From positions 62,001-126,000 of the forward strand of contig MAAL01000064.1 of NCBI GenBank assembly GCA_002163245.1: a stretch of DNA of 64,000 bases, given 5' to 3'. The stretch comes from Gammaproteobacteria bacterium 42_54_T18 (lineage in GTDB: Bacteria; Pseudomonadota; Gammaproteobacteria; Pseudomonadales; Ketobacteraceae). The translations under genes were made by a program, and so were the position numbers. The notes under the pieces are model-generated. The model saw only the letters and a list, made by a program, of their open reading frames with translations. It did not search any database and was not told the origin of the DNA. Below, in pieces: positions 40,193-49,478 of the stretch (position 1 is the stretch's first letter; each line of letters begins with the position of its first letter).

Positions 40193-40222
40193 ATTTATCT
40201 CCAATACAATCGCACTTATTAG

Positions 40223-41425
40223 CTACAAGCCCAAAACCATTTTTGCGATAATGCCGCGCTGCACTTCATTTGAACCGCCATAAATTGATGTCGCCCTCGC
40301 GTTTAAATACTTAGGCATTACTGTTTGCGCATATTCAGGAACCACCGAAACGCAGGTTGAACCAGGCTCGATAACATCCACCTGTAATGGCAACGCAAAC
40401 TCTCCCACCGCCTCAAGAGCCAACTCAGTAATCGCTTGGGTTATTTCTGTACCTCGAATTTTGGTCATAGAAGCTTCAGGACCAGGATTTTGCCCGTTAG
40501 TTAATGCCGATTTAATCCTGTTCTCGGTAAATTCTAACGCTGATATTTCTATTTCTAATTCACAATATTTGCGCTTAAAAAACGGGTTTTGCCATACCGA
40601 TGTACCCGCAACATCAACCTGCTCTGCTATGTTACGAACCTCAGCCAATTGAAAGTGCAACGCAGGTGCATATTCCTGCCCGCCTCGCTCAAACATCAAC
40701 AAATACTTAGCAACACTCCAACCGTCATTTTCCTTGCCAATACGATTAGCTTTTGGAATCCGCACGTTGTCAAAAAATACCGTATTTTGTTCATGCACCT
40801 GGTCCAACCCAATGATCGGCTCAACGCTAATTCCTGGAGTATTCATATCCAGCAGTAAGAATGTAATACCTTGCTGAGGTTTTCCTTCTCGAGACGTTCT
40901 TACCAAACAAAACATCTTATTCGCGTACTGCGCATAGGTTGTCCAAATTTTGGTGCCATTAACGATATAATCATCCCCATCGGACTCTGCAAACGTTTGC
41001 AATGATGCTAAATCTGACCCGGCCCCAGGCTCAGAGTACCCTTGACACCAAAAATCTTGCCCAGATAATATTTTTGGTAAATATTCAGCCTTTTGTTCTT
41101 CCGTACCATAACCAATAATGCAAGGACCACACATTAACAACGACATGGGAATCAGCGGAGGTGCATTTGCCTTTAGGCATTCCTGAGCAAAAATAGAACG
41201 CTCAACAACGTCCCACCCGGTACCACCAAATTGTTTTGGCCAATGCGGTGCAGCCCACCCCTGCTTATACAATATTTTCTGCCATGCCATTGCTCTTTTA
41301 GGTTCTGCAAAAACGCTGGTCGCTAAGCGTCCAGCCTCTCGAATATCATCCGTGATATTTTCACGGATAAACTTCTGAATCTGCTCTCTAAACTCGTGAT
41401 ATTTTAACCCAATGGTTAAATCCAT
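40223..41425 (-). CDS. Acyl-CoA dehydrogenase, large subunit type (PimC-like)
   Basis: A 400-residue acyl-CoA dehydrogenase with FGGTGWDVVERSIFAQE, the flavin-binding region CQGYSEPGAGSDLASLQT and IWTTYAQYANKMFCLVRTS, and the C-terminal signature SIYGGSNEVQRGIIAKMVLGL. The position of the usual catalytic Glu (YEGT in MCAD) is Gly (YGGS), as in many FadE-type subunits of heteromeric enzymes. It is followed 30 bases later by the small subunit. Such pairs oxidise long-chain, dicarboxylic or steroid-side-chain CoA esters; the substrate here is not known. Confidence 0.88.
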   Translation of the reverse strand: MDLTIGLKYHEFREQIQKFIRENITDDIREAGRLATSVFAEPKRAMAWQKILYKQGWAAPHWPKQFGGTGWDVVERSIFAQECLKANAPPLIPMSLLMCGPCIIGYGTEEQKAEYLPKILSGQDFWCQGYSEPGAGSDLASLQTFAESDGDDYIVNGTKIWTTYAQYANKMFCLVRTSREGKPQQGITFLLLDMNTPGISVEPIIGLDQVHEQNTVFFDNVRIPKANRIGKENDGWSVAKYLLMFERGGQEYAPALHFQLAEVRNIAEQVDVAGTSVWQNPFFKRKYCELEIEISALEFTENRIKSALTNGQNPGPEASMTKIRGTEITQAITELALEAVGEFALPLQVDVIEPGSTCVSVVPEYAQTVMPKYLNARATSIYGGSNEVQRGIIAKMVLGL

Positions 41426-41490
41426 AATTCCCTCGTTATTTGTCTCGTTACTCCCCTACCCTGACCAATCAGTCAAAATTTAGGCAAAAA

Positions 41491-41526
41491 AAACCCTGGT
41501 GAAAGTCTATCGCTTCACCAGGGTTT
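41491..41526 (-). terminator. Terminator for the 41580-42458 gene
   Basis: AAACCCTGGTGAA (41491-41503) pairs perfectly with 41514-41526. Read on the minus strand it is followed by a run of seven U. A second hairpin, GTAAGAG/CTCTTAC (41531-41556), lies just upstream of it in the transcript. Confidence 0.8.
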
Positions 41527-41579
41527 CCTTGTAAGAGAATCTTTCGCGACTCTTACGAGCCTCCTCCCCCCTACCGTCA

Positions 41580-42458
41580 CTAACCCCGTTGAATCGATTT
41601 AATTAATCGTCCGAACGCTTTCGCGAGCTCTTTTGCAACTGCATCATCTTTCGCTACCTGAATCCAGCCAACACCATCCACAGGGTTTAACACCGTACAA
41701 CTATCTGTCACTTTGCTGCATCGATAGGTCACTATGGGATTAACCCCGAATGCATTTAATCGACTGACATTAATGGATGATGCTGCTTTATTCTTACCCA
41801 CTTTTACGTCTTTCTTGGTTGTAAGGATATCCCCCGAAGAAGAGACTGATACTGCATATTGCACGTGGTCCGCAATATTCGTGTTCTTAACCTTACCTTC
41901 TATAAACACAAAGGACCGTAATAGATCATTGATATGAGAAACCAGCGATGCAGTAAGATTCTCCCCAAGATAAAGTGCATTCACCTTGGCATCAAAGGCA
42001 TCTCCCGGCTTGGAGTCTGACAAGCTCACCTTCTCTTCCCACTGTTTAGCAAATTCCCGCGTTTTTTCTTTTGTCGCAACCAACGCCTTACTGTCTGCGA
42101 GCTGCGTTTCAATATCCGTCAACATCAATAACGCTGACTCATAATACTCTGACGTTTTATCACCATTTTCGACGTATCGTTCAATACGTGTTTTGGCATC
42201 GTGGTACTGCCCTTCATGAAACAGTACCTGGCCAAGTAGCCAGTGAAACTCATTGCTGGGTTTAATACCTAACGGTTCTACCCGATCAAGATAAGCTCGG
42301 GCCGCAGCAAAGTCTTTTGCCGCTATCTTACTTTTACCCGCCAACACAAGCCGGTCGGCTTCTATATCAGGGGCTAATGCCCACGCATTTGAACTTATCG
42401 TACTCAAATTGAAACTTAGTATGACACTCAAAATAGTACTAAAAAGCAATTGTTTCAT
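41580..42458 (-). CDS. Exported TPR-like protein of unknown function
   Basis: A 292-residue protein with a signal peptide ending near ...NAWA (about residue 27). Residues about 30-130 look like two to three tetratricopeptide units (AARAYLDRVEPLGIKPSNEFHWLLGQ, then a HEGQYHDAKTRIERYV repeat). The remainder is a beta-rich region with a Cys pair (YRCSKVTDSCTVL) that could form a periplasmic disulfide. No enzyme motif is visible. It is a single gene with its own tandem hairpins. Confidence 0.7.
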   Translation of the reverse strand: MKQLLFSTILSVILSFNLSTISSNAWALAPDIEADRLVLAGKSKIAAKDFAAARAYLDRVEPLGIKPSNEFHWLLGQVLFHEGQYHDAKTRIERYVENGDKTSEYYESALLMLTDIETQLADSKALVATKEKTREFAKQWEEKVSLSDSKPGDAFDAKVNALYLGENLTASLVSHINDLLRSFVFIEGKVKNTNIADHVQYAVSVSSSGDILTTKKDVKVGKNKAASSINVSRLNAFGVNPIVTYRCSKVTDSCTVLNPVDGVGWIQVAKDDAVAKELAKAFGRLIKSIQRG

Positions 42459-42603
42459 AGTTAGATTTACCTTCGTAGGCTATCACATCAATAAGTGATA
42501 CAAAGTGGCGATAAGCGACATCACCACTGACACATTCATTCATTTGAACAGCTAAGCCCCCTCTCTGGAGGTCAATATAAGGGCTCGCCGATTTACAATA
42601 ACA

Positions 42604-42630
42604 AAAAAGCCGAGCTTAGCCCGGCTTTTT
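42604..42630 (-). terminator. Terminator for the PilZ gene
   Basis: AAAAAGCCG (42604-42612) pairs with CGGCTTTTT (42622-42630). The minus-strand reading ends in a U run, 28 bases after the stop of the PilZ protein. Confidence 0.75.
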
Positions 42631-42658
42631 ATCGAAAAACATGTACGCATTCAACATT

Positions 42659-43036
42659 TTACTTGGTTCCAGATGACGACTCCGTTTTAAAGCTAAAATA
42701 ATTGGTTAACCCATTAACCAATTTATGCAATTCTTGTGGTGCATCGACAATCTTAAACCCGGTATCAAAACTATCGGGGCTTACATCTGGTCGACACCAA
42801 CAGCTCAACGCATCAAAGTCGATATGTTTGGCACCATTAACCTCACGGGGTAATTTCACCCGAAACTCAAACACACTATGCGTTAACAACGGAATATTAC
42901 TTACCAACCGTAACCCCTCCGACGATATGTTAACAATATAACCAATCGGCTTTCCGGTTTTACGATTATATACCTGCAGGTAAGACTTCAATTGCTGGCG
43001 TTTGATCAGTCGTTTTTCTTTGATTTTCTTATCCAT
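42659..43036 (-). CDS. PilZ domain protein
   Basis: A 125-residue single PilZ domain. The c-di-GMP motif is visible as RLIKR (RxxxR at residues 9-13) and NISSEG (D/NxSxxG at 36-41), followed by beta strands including FEFRVKLP. PilZ proteins bind cyclic di-GMP and act on motility, exopolysaccharide or attachment targets. No enzyme or transport gene is linked, so the target is unknown. Confidence 0.85.
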   Translation of the reverse strand: MDKKIKEKRLIKRQQLKSYLQVYNRKTGKPIGYIVNISSEGLRLVSNIPLLTHSVFEFRVKLPREVNGAKHIDFDALSCWCRPDVSPDSFDTGFKIVDAPQELHKLVNGLTNYFSFKTESSSGTK

Positions 43037-43322
43037 ATATCAGTAAGAGTTATGCTTCAGTAGTGAAAGATAATATATCTACGGCAATGAACATCTAGAA
43101 CCTGTTCCTATGTCATAAGTTTAGCTGTAGATAGCCGTTCCTCAACGTAAACCGTTCATCTAGCAGTCTTTTTTTTAAATCAATCCAAACTTTGTTAGGA
43201 ATATTGACGTATTGTTGTGCTAAGCTGTTGAAATTAGGTGATATGCGCTTTCCCAAATTGGAACCTTTTGGCTTTTTCGCTACTCTTAGGGGAGCACACA
43301 ACCAACTAACATAACTATCAAC

Positions 43323-45602
43323 ATGCTTAACGCTAGGCTTTTAATGACGCTTTCACGACCTATAAACAAATGCCTAATTACAGGAACACACTTAACGCTA
43401 TTGTTTTTGTTCTTGATAGTCGCATTTTATAACCCTGCTATAGCGTCAACAGGACAGATAAACCTTCACCCCCTAACAAATCAATTAACACCGACTCTCC
43501 CCACTATTACAGCTAACGCGACTCTAAAATCTGAAAGAAGACTGTTTATTGAAGCAAGAAAACGCCTATCAAGAGGAGATCTAAACGGTTACCGAGCCTT
43601 ATCTGCAAAACTTACCGATTACCCTCTCTACCCTTACCTAGAATTCTTCAAAAATAAACGCTATATAAGCAAACTATCTCTCGAAGATATCGAGAACTTT
43701 AGCCAGAACAATGCTGATTCTCCCATTTCATATCGACTTTACAATGCCTGGCTAGCCTCACTGGCCAAAAGCCAACGCTGGAGAGATTACGTTGCAACGT
43801 ATGAGAGTAACGGCAACCCAAAGTACGATTGCTATTACTACTGGGCGTTATTTAAAGAAGGTTATACAAAAAAAGCCTTTCTTGGTGCCGAAAAATTATG
43901 GCTCGTCGGAAAATCTCAAAAAAAAGCATGTGACCCTTTGTTTGAAGTTTGGAAAAAAACCGACGCCTTTAACGAGGCCATCGTTTGGCGTCGCACACAA
44001 CTTGCCATGCAAAACCGGAAGCTACAATTAGCAAAATATTTAGAACGGTTTCTTGGCGAACCTGAAAAATCACTTTCCAAAGAATGGAGAAAACTGTATC
44101 GCGCTCCTAAACGATTAGCCAAAATCACTCGCTATCAACAATGGGCCGGCGATGCAAAACCCCTCATCATTTCTGGATTCAAACGCTTAATTCGAAAAAA
44201 AACAGATCTTGCCATAACCTTATGGCCACAGTATGAACGTACATTTAAATTTACTGATAAAGAGAGCGCAGAGGTTCACCAATATTTTGCAAAAATACTC
44301 GCTCTGCGCTTTGATGATAATGCGGAATATTGGCTCAACCAAGCCCTAGTATTACCGGGTGGTGAAGAGATAATTGATTACGGTATTCGTCACGCTCTAC
44401 GAAGCCATGATTGGAAGCGGGTGAAGCGCTGGTTAGCAATGACACCGCAAGCTGAGCGGGGCTCAAATCAATGGCGATATTGGGAAGCAAAGTCTGATCA
44501 ATTTATTGGCGAATTTGCATTAAACAGTACTAATACCTCAAACCTCAAACCTCTCCCAACCACCACAATACCGCTACCTCTTAGCTATAGCCCTCCCTCT
44601 CAACCAGCGCCCCCATTCCAAAATTTATTAAAACCTCATGATGATTTTATTCACAACTTAACGCTACCCGACAATACTCGCACCTTGCTTCCCAGCACAA
44701 CAGAGTCTCTATTTAAAAGCTTGCAAACACCCGCCTCTGCATTCTCTGGGTTATCCCAAGAGCGAAGTTTCTACGGTTTTATATCCAGTGAGTTACTCAG
44801 CAAACCTTTGCAACTTAACCAGCAGCTATCAGCTCCCAGCAACGATCAAATAACACGGGTATTATCTACACCAGGAATAGTTCGAGCCTGGGAGCTTTAT
44901 CAAATAAACGAAGACACCTACGCCCGGAGTGAATGGAATTTAGCAATTACCCGAATGCCTGCAGAAGACCGAGGTATTGCAGCTCAACTAGCAGATCAAT
45001 GGGGCTGGCATCACCACGCCATCATGGCTGCGGCACGCTCCGATATTCGAGACAATTTAAAACTTCGATTTCCCACAGCTTACCAAAATAGCGTGACAAC
45101 CAATGCCAGTAAAAATGGCATTGCCAAAGACTGGGTATTTTCATTAATAAGACAAGAAAGTGCATTTTCCTATCAAGCAAAATCACCCGTTGGTGCATTA
45201 GGCATGATGCAAATCATGCCCGCTACAGCCAAACAAATATCAAAAAACATGGGCATTCGATATAAGGGAAAATATTCCCTGCTTCAACCAGAGAAGAATA
45301 TTCAGTTAGGCACTCGTTATATGGGGCAACTATTAAAACGCTTTCAGGGTAACACCATTCTCGCCACAGCCGCGTACAACGCAGGCCCTAATAGAGCAAA
45401 ACGCTGGCAACCAAAACACAGCCCAATGGCTGGCGACATTTGGATAGAAACAATTCCGTACAAAGAAACCCGTAACTACGTTAAAAATGTCATGACCTAT
45501 CAGGCAATTTATCGCTCACACCTTGGACAAGACATAAAGTTGGCCAAATCACTGGTATCGGTTCCAGCCCGACACCCGCAATTGGTAAGAACGATTAATT
45601 AA
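43323..45602 (+). CDS. slt: Soluble lytic murein transglycosylase
   Basis: A 759-residue periplasmic enzyme that cleaves peptidoglycan to 1,6-anhydro products. An N-terminal signal segment precedes a long alpha-helical superhelix (U-shaped domain). The C-terminal lysozyme-like domain has the catalytic Glu in SLIRQESAFSYQAKSPVGA, then GMMQIMPATAKQIS and AYNAGPNRAKRW. It is longer than E. coli Slt70 (about 645) because of a Pro/Ser/Thr-rich insert around residues 400-460. Its last eight bases overlap the end of the convergent hydrolase gene. Confidence 0.93.
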   Translation: MLNARLLMTLSRPINKCLITGTHLTLLFLFLIVAFYNPAIASTGQINLHPLTNQLTPTLPTITANATLKSERRLFIEARKRLSRGDLNGYRALSAKLTDYPLYPYLEFFKNKRYISKLSLEDIENFSQNNADSPISYRLYNAWLASLAKSQRWRDYVATYESNGNPKYDCYYYWALFKEGYTKKAFLGAEKLWLVGKSQKKACDPLFEVWKKTDAFNEAIVWRRTQLAMQNRKLQLAKYLERFLGEPEKSLSKEWRKLYRAPKRLAKITRYQQWAGDAKPLIISGFKRLIRKKTDLAITLWPQYERTFKFTDKESAEVHQYFAKILALRFDDNAEYWLNQALVLPGGEEIIDYGIRHALRSHDWKRVKRWLAMTPQAERGSNQWRYWEAKSDQFIGEFALNSTNTSNLKPLPTTTIPLPLSYSPPSQPAPPFQNLLKPHDDFIHNLTLPDNTRTLLPSTTESLFKSLQTPASAFSGLSQERSFYGFISSELLSKPLQLNQQLSAPSNDQITRVLSTPGIVRAWELYQINEDTYARSEWNLAITRMPAEDRGIAAQLADQWGWHHHAIMAAARSDIRDNLKLRFPTAYQNSVTTNASKNGIAKDWVFSLIRQESAFSYQAKSPVGALGMMQIMPATAKQISKNMGIRYKGKYSLLQPEKNIQLGTRYMGQLLKRFQGNTILATAAYNAGPNRAKRWQPKHSPMAGDIWIETIPYKETRNYVKNVMTYQAIYRSHLGQDIKLAKSLVSVPARHPQLVRTIN

Positions 45603-46902
45603 TAGGTATGGTACGACAACGTTTAGAAATCGTGTTCAACAACATACCTAAACGCGGTAAATGTGATCCCGCCAAAGGGTTTCCTGAAGTAAGAATCGAT
45701 ACTGTTGTTGCCCGCTCCGGATCAGCCCAGCAGAAATTATTTGTTAACCCTAAATGCCCATATGCGTGAGCGGTTGCAGGACCAAACATTCCCCATCCAG
45801 TATTACCCAACATCATCCCAGCACTATATCGCATTGGCACCATAAGAATACGGTCCATCTCAGGTTTGCTTACCTCACGAATAGCTCTTTCAACTGTCAC
45901 TGCTTCAAAAATACGCTTCCCATCAAGCTCACCACCATTGAGCAAACACTGGAAAAAACGCGAACATTCATCGGCGGTCGCAACAACATTGCCTGCAGGT
46001 ATAATTTGCTGATAAAAACGCGGGTCATTTGATAATTCAACTGCGGTTTCAAACGAAGTACCCAGTACTCGATGAATAAACTGTTTTACCGGAAAAACAA
46101 TCGGCAATCCTGTCACATAGTTTCGCGCTAAATCACCAAACTGCTCATCCGGCAAACCATAATTGAAGTATTTAAACCCTAGCGGCTCCTGAATGTGTTT
46201 ACGCATAAATTCACGGATACTTTCACCCGTAATACGCTGTACCAATTCACCTAACACATAACCACCGGTAATAGCATGATACGCCAGTTCTCGCCCATGA
46301 ATTGTCGTAGGTTTAGCATTATATAAAATATTCAGTATTTCGTCGTGATCAAACAACACTTCAGGATCAATATCTTTAAATGTCGCAATACCTGCTCGAT
46401 GAGAAAGTATCTGCTGTACGGTAATATTCTTTTTCCCGTTAGCGGCAAACTCTGGAATATAAAAACTAACGGGGTTTAATACATTTATTTTACCCTGCTC
46501 TTCTAGCAAGTGAATTAGCATCGCCGTAATAGCTTTTGATGCAGAAAACAAACACATGGGCATATCTGGCGTAGCGACAACAGCATCCCCAATATCACTA
46601 GGCCCATTGCCCCTTTGGTGCCCAATAGAGCGGTTAAGCAATACTTCACCGTGCCGTCTAATACATAGCGTTATCGCTGGATACAGCCCTGTTCTATACA
46701 AAGCTTCAGTAGCGTCCCATATGGCTTCTCTATCTTCACTGGTTAACCCTAATAACTCAGGATCCATCTCCCCTTCTGCAATTCGAGTCACGGAAGAAAG
46801 GTCGGAAGGAACAACAATATTTCGCTCAATGCGAGCTAAAGGGTTTAGGTTCATGGGGATTTTGCCTATTAGTTCTGACGGAGAATACATATTACCTTCC
46901 AT
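45595..46902 (-). CDS. Serine hydrolase of the beta-lactamase/esterase (class C-like) family
   Basis: A 435-residue protein with the class C fold motifs: the nucleophile in LFSASKAITAML (SxxK), a Tyr in YHAITGGYVLGEL (the YxN region, here YHA), and a C-terminal GHLGLTNNF (HxG-like). No signal peptide is seen. Such proteins are usually carboxylesterases such as EstB or LACTB-like enzymes and not antibiotic-resistance enzymes. The substrate is unknown. The 3' end overlaps slt by eight bases with no terminator between. Confidence 0.85.
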   Translation of the reverse strand: MEGNMYSPSELIGKIPMNLNPLARIERNIVVPSDLSSVTRIAEGEMDPELLGLTSEDREAIWDATEALYRTGLYPAITLCIRRHGEVLLNRSIGHQRGNGPSDIGDAVVATPDMPMCLFSASKAITAMLIHLLEEQGKINVLNPVSFYIPEFAANGKKNITVQQILSHRAGIATFKDIDPEVLFDHDEILNILYNAKPTTIHGRELAYHAITGGYVLGELVQRITGESIREFMRKHIQEPLGFKYFNYGLPDEQFGDLARNYVTGLPIVFPVKQFIHRVLGTSFETAVELSNDPRFYQQIIPAGNVVATADECSRFFQCLLNGGELDGKRIFEAVTVERAIREVSKPEMDRILMVPMRYSAGMMLGNTGWGMFGPATAHAYGHLGLTNNFCWADPERATTVSILTSGNPLAGSHLPRLGMLLNTISKRCRTIPIN

Positions 46903-47214
46903 TTGAGTGGTGCTCTTTTAGTAAACCCGCAAATAGCTCGCAAAACAATGCGTATCCGCAGATACGCCGGCGAGGGTCGTTTACTTACACCAGTTATAAT
47001 TTTCGTTTTTGACAGCTTACCCATAAATATTAGAATACAAAACCTATACGGGGTATACCGACCTAAAGATCACACCTAAAGAGCAAATTCTGTACTCAAA
47101 AGTGATCTTTTACACTAATTGTCAGCTATATTGCCTGTTCTAGGTTACACACTCTAATGTTCTAGCGGTACAATAGCGCCCGGAATCCCCAAAATACGTC
47201 ATTAAATACGTTGC
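46903..47214. other. Divergent intergenic region with repeats
   Basis: A 312-base gap upstream of both the hydrolase (minus) and the ABC1 kinase (plus). It has a GCGTATC-cgca-GATACGC hairpin (46950-46967), a nine-base direct repeat ACCTAAAGA (47061-47069 and 47074-47082), and an inverted pair AAAGATCAC (47065-47073) / GTGATCTTT (47102-47110). No promoter could be assigned with confidence. Confidence 0.5.
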
Positions 47215-48549
47215 ATGAAGCTTCACATGGAAAATACTATGTCATCCAGGATAGAAAAACTCAGCGCAGGGCTAAAAGGCGCATTCAGAATCGGTCAAAC
47301 CGCAAGTATATTGGCCAAAGCCGGTGTTAACTGGGTCGCAGGGGATCGCCCGCCACCACCAAAGCTTCTAAGAGAGACGTTTGAAAGCCTCGGTACAACC
47401 TATATCAAATTGGGCCAATTTATTGCCAGCTCACCTTCTGTTTTTCCTGATGCCTATGTTGAAGAGTTTCAACTCTGTCTCGATAAAACACAACCTGTAC
47501 CTTTTCCTATTATGCGTAAGGTATTGGAGCAGGAACTCGGAAAGTCCTTAGAATCGGTATTTGCGGATATTACACCAGAGCCCCTAGCATCAGCCTCTAT
47601 CGCACAAGTTTACGCTGCCAAATTAACAACCGGCGAAGATGTCGTTATAAAAATCCAAAAGCCAGGTGTCGAAAACATCTTGCTGACAGATTTGAATTTC
47701 TTATACGTAGCAGCAAAAGTATTGGAATACTTTGTCCCCAACTTGTCCATGGCATCACTATCTGACATTGTGGATGAAATTCAAAAAGGCATGTTGGCGG
47801 AATGCGACTTCGTGCAAGAAGCAAAAAATATTAAAGCCTTTCAAGAATTTTTAGTAACAACCGGCAATCAAGATACCGTTGCACCAAAGGTATATCACGA
47901 AGCCACTACACAGCGTATTCTCACCATGGAGCGTTTATACGGTGTTCCATTTACCGATTTAGATAGCGTACGAAAATACGCAAAAAACCCAGAAAACACG
48001 TTATTAACGGCAATGAATACCTGGTTTGCCAGCTTACTGTTCTGTGAATCATTCCACGCTGATGTTCATGCAGGTAATCTCCTGGTGCTTAGAGATGGCA
48101 AAATTGGTTTTATTGATTTTGGTATCGTTGGTCGAATTCGCCCAGAGACCTGGGAATCAGTTTCACAATTCATCTGGGCTATTGGTCAAGAAGATTACCA
48201 AGCGATGGCAGAATCAATGCTTGGCATCGGCATGACCGACGGTGAAGTGGATACCAAGAAACTCGCCAAAGACATTGAAGACCTTTATACCAACATGGAC
48301 AGTGTTGTGATGGTAGACCCAATGGATATGAATGCGGCAAATGAAAAAGAAGTTAATCGCATTATGATGAAATTGGTAAGCCTAGGTAAATCTCACGGCA
48401 TCCATTTTCCACGCGAATTCGCTTTATTGCTAAAGCAGCTACTGTACTTTGATCGTTATGTACGAATTTTAGCGACTGATGCCAATATCTATATGGATGA
48501 TCGACTGAATATTTCACCTGATGATATGAACTGGAAATCACTGCATTAA
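47215..48549 (+). CDS. ABC1/AarF (UbiB) family atypical kinase
   Basis: A 444-residue ABC1-family protein. The ATP-binding Ala-rich motif is PLASASIAQVYAAKL, the family KxGQ motif is in YIKLGQFIASSP, and the catalytic part is HADVHAGNLLVL with the metal Asp in IGFIDFGIVG. These proteins are linked to ubiquinone and lipid metabolism; true UbiB lies in the ubiE-ubiJ-ubiB cluster and has C-terminal membrane helices, which I do not see here. In-frame ATGs at codons 5 and 9 leave the start uncertain. A second, only distantly similar member lies at 61089-62447. Confidence 0.88.
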   Translation: MKLHMENTMSSRIEKLSAGLKGAFRIGQTASILAKAGVNWVAGDRPPPPKLLRETFESLGTTYIKLGQFIASSPSVFPDAYVEEFQLCLDKTQPVPFPIMRKVLEQELGKSLESVFADITPEPLASASIAQVYAAKLTTGEDVVIKIQKPGVENILLTDLNFLYVAAKVLEYFVPNLSMASLSDIVDEIQKGMLAECDFVQEAKNIKAFQEFLVTTGNQDTVAPKVYHEATTQRILTMERLYGVPFTDLDSVRKYAKNPENTLLTAMNTWFASLLFCESFHADVHAGNLLVLRDGKIGFIDFGIVGRIRPETWESVSQFIWAIGQEDYQAMAESMLGIGMTDGEVDTKKLAKDIEDLYTNMDSVVMVDPMDMNAANEKEVNRIMMKLVSLGKSHGIHFPREFALLLKQLLYFDRYVRILATDANIYMDDRLNISPDDMNWKSLH

Positions 48550-48557
48550 TTGCTCTC

Positions 48558-48594
48558 TTTTCTTGGCGCGTTATTAATTAACGCGCCAAGAAAA
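48558..48594. repeat. Perfect 15-bp inverted repeat at convergent gene ends
   Basis: TTTTCTTGGCGCGTT (48558-48572) and its reverse complement (48580-48594) flank a seven-base loop. The T tract precedes and the A tract follows the stem on either strand, the reverse of a standard terminator. It lies between the ABC1 kinase and DUF1415. Confidence 0.7.
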
Positions 48595-48623
48595 AGTACC
48601 ACATCGATATCGGTTTAATCGTT

Positions 48624-49166
48624 CTATTCTCGACAGTCTTTCAAAATACCTTTTAGGGTATCAACACCAAGTTCCTGGCAATACGTTATATTCCGCTCAG
48701 GAATGGCCTCAGGGTTAGGGTATCGCTCAAGCACCTTCTCCAGCCCCTCTTCTCGAATAATATGCAACATAGGATAAGGTGAGCGGTTTGTGTAATGACT
48801 TGCATCAGCCTCATCAACACCCTCGAAGCAATAATCAGGGTGAAAACTCGCTAATTGATAAACGCCCTCGTACTCCTGTTCGGCCAACAATTCATTAGCG
48901 ACATCAAGTAAATCAAGGTATTCATCAAACACTGTAAACCCATTGGGCATAATAAACATCGCGGCTTCAATTGCATTGTCTTCATCTAACTTACGGCATA
49001 AATCCATCAAATAGCACAAGGCATCTTCCATCTGCCTACCGTCGTAAACTTCATAATGAATACTGCCTTTATCCACTTCTTTTTTAGCAAAAGGGCAAAT
49101 ATTGTGGGCAATAATAAATTCATGGACCCAGCGTTGGGTATTCAATACAACAGAATTTGTAGACAT
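48624..49166 (-). CDS. DUF1415 family protein
   Basis: A 180-residue soluble protein that fits DUF1415: TQRWVHEFIIAHNICPFAKK at the N-terminus, MFIMPNGFTVFDEYLDLLD in the middle, YQLASFHPDYCFEGVDEAD, and TNRSPYPMLHIIREE. Cysteines recur at several conserved-looking positions. The frame extends 21 codons upstream, but ATG 49166 gives the family start. The function is unknown. Confidence 0.85.
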   Translation of the reverse strand: MSTNSVVLNTQRWVHEFIIAHNICPFAKKEVDKGSIHYEVYDGRQMEDALCYLMDLCRKLDEDNAIEAAMFIMPNGFTVFDEYLDLLDVANELLAEQEYEGVYQLASFHPDYCFEGVDEADASHYTNRSPYPMLHIIREEGLEKVLERYPNPEAIPERNITYCQELGVDTLKGILKDCRE

Positions 49167-49478
49167 CAGAGTTATCTCACTGAGAAAAAATGCAGCATAT
49201 CCCAATCTCAAATGATTACAATTCACCATCTAAAAAAAACACACGGTAACAATAAAAAACAACGCAAAACTGGCTGCTTTGTATACTGACCAAACAAATG
49301 ACAATGACACTTTTTTGGTCATTGCACTTTCCTGATATCCCTATAAAATCCCCAAAACCTGATGGATCTTCGGCAAACTTGCTGATACCTCAGTCTTTTA
49401 TCAAGCCCTTTTCAACTACAGAGGCTAATGTTTTGCAAAGTTACTCACGACTTTGCTGTTGTAAACATTAGAAAAACT
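49167..49478. other. Divergent intergenic region DUF1415 / FadL-like gene
   Basis: A 312-base AT-rich gap. It contains a TGACCAAA (49287-49294) / TTTGGTCA (49314-49321) inverted pair, 19 bases apart, overlapping a CAATGAC/GTCATTG pair. It could be an operator for the FadL-like gene. If that gene starts at its earlier ATG (49428), the gap is 51 bases shorter. Confidence 0.45.

Noticed and set aside
43113-43301. 62-codon minus-strand frame between PilZ and slt
   Set aside because: It starts at TTG with no ribosome site and is not recognisable; I considered a transposase remnant, but no motif or inverted repeat supports it.
45595-45602. Overlap of slt and hydrolase ends as a possible frameshift
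   Set aside because: Both proteins end with complete family C-termini; this is a short convergent overlap of stop regions.
45595-46902. Antibiotic-resistance beta-lactamase
   Set aside because: It has SxxK and class C-like spacing but no signal peptide, and the YxN motif is degenerate; an esterase-type serine hydrolase is more likely.
47215-48549. Naming this ABC1 gene ubiB
   Set aside because: There is no ubiE-ubiJ context and no C-terminal membrane helices; two different ABC1 genes are present and neither is shown to be UbiB.
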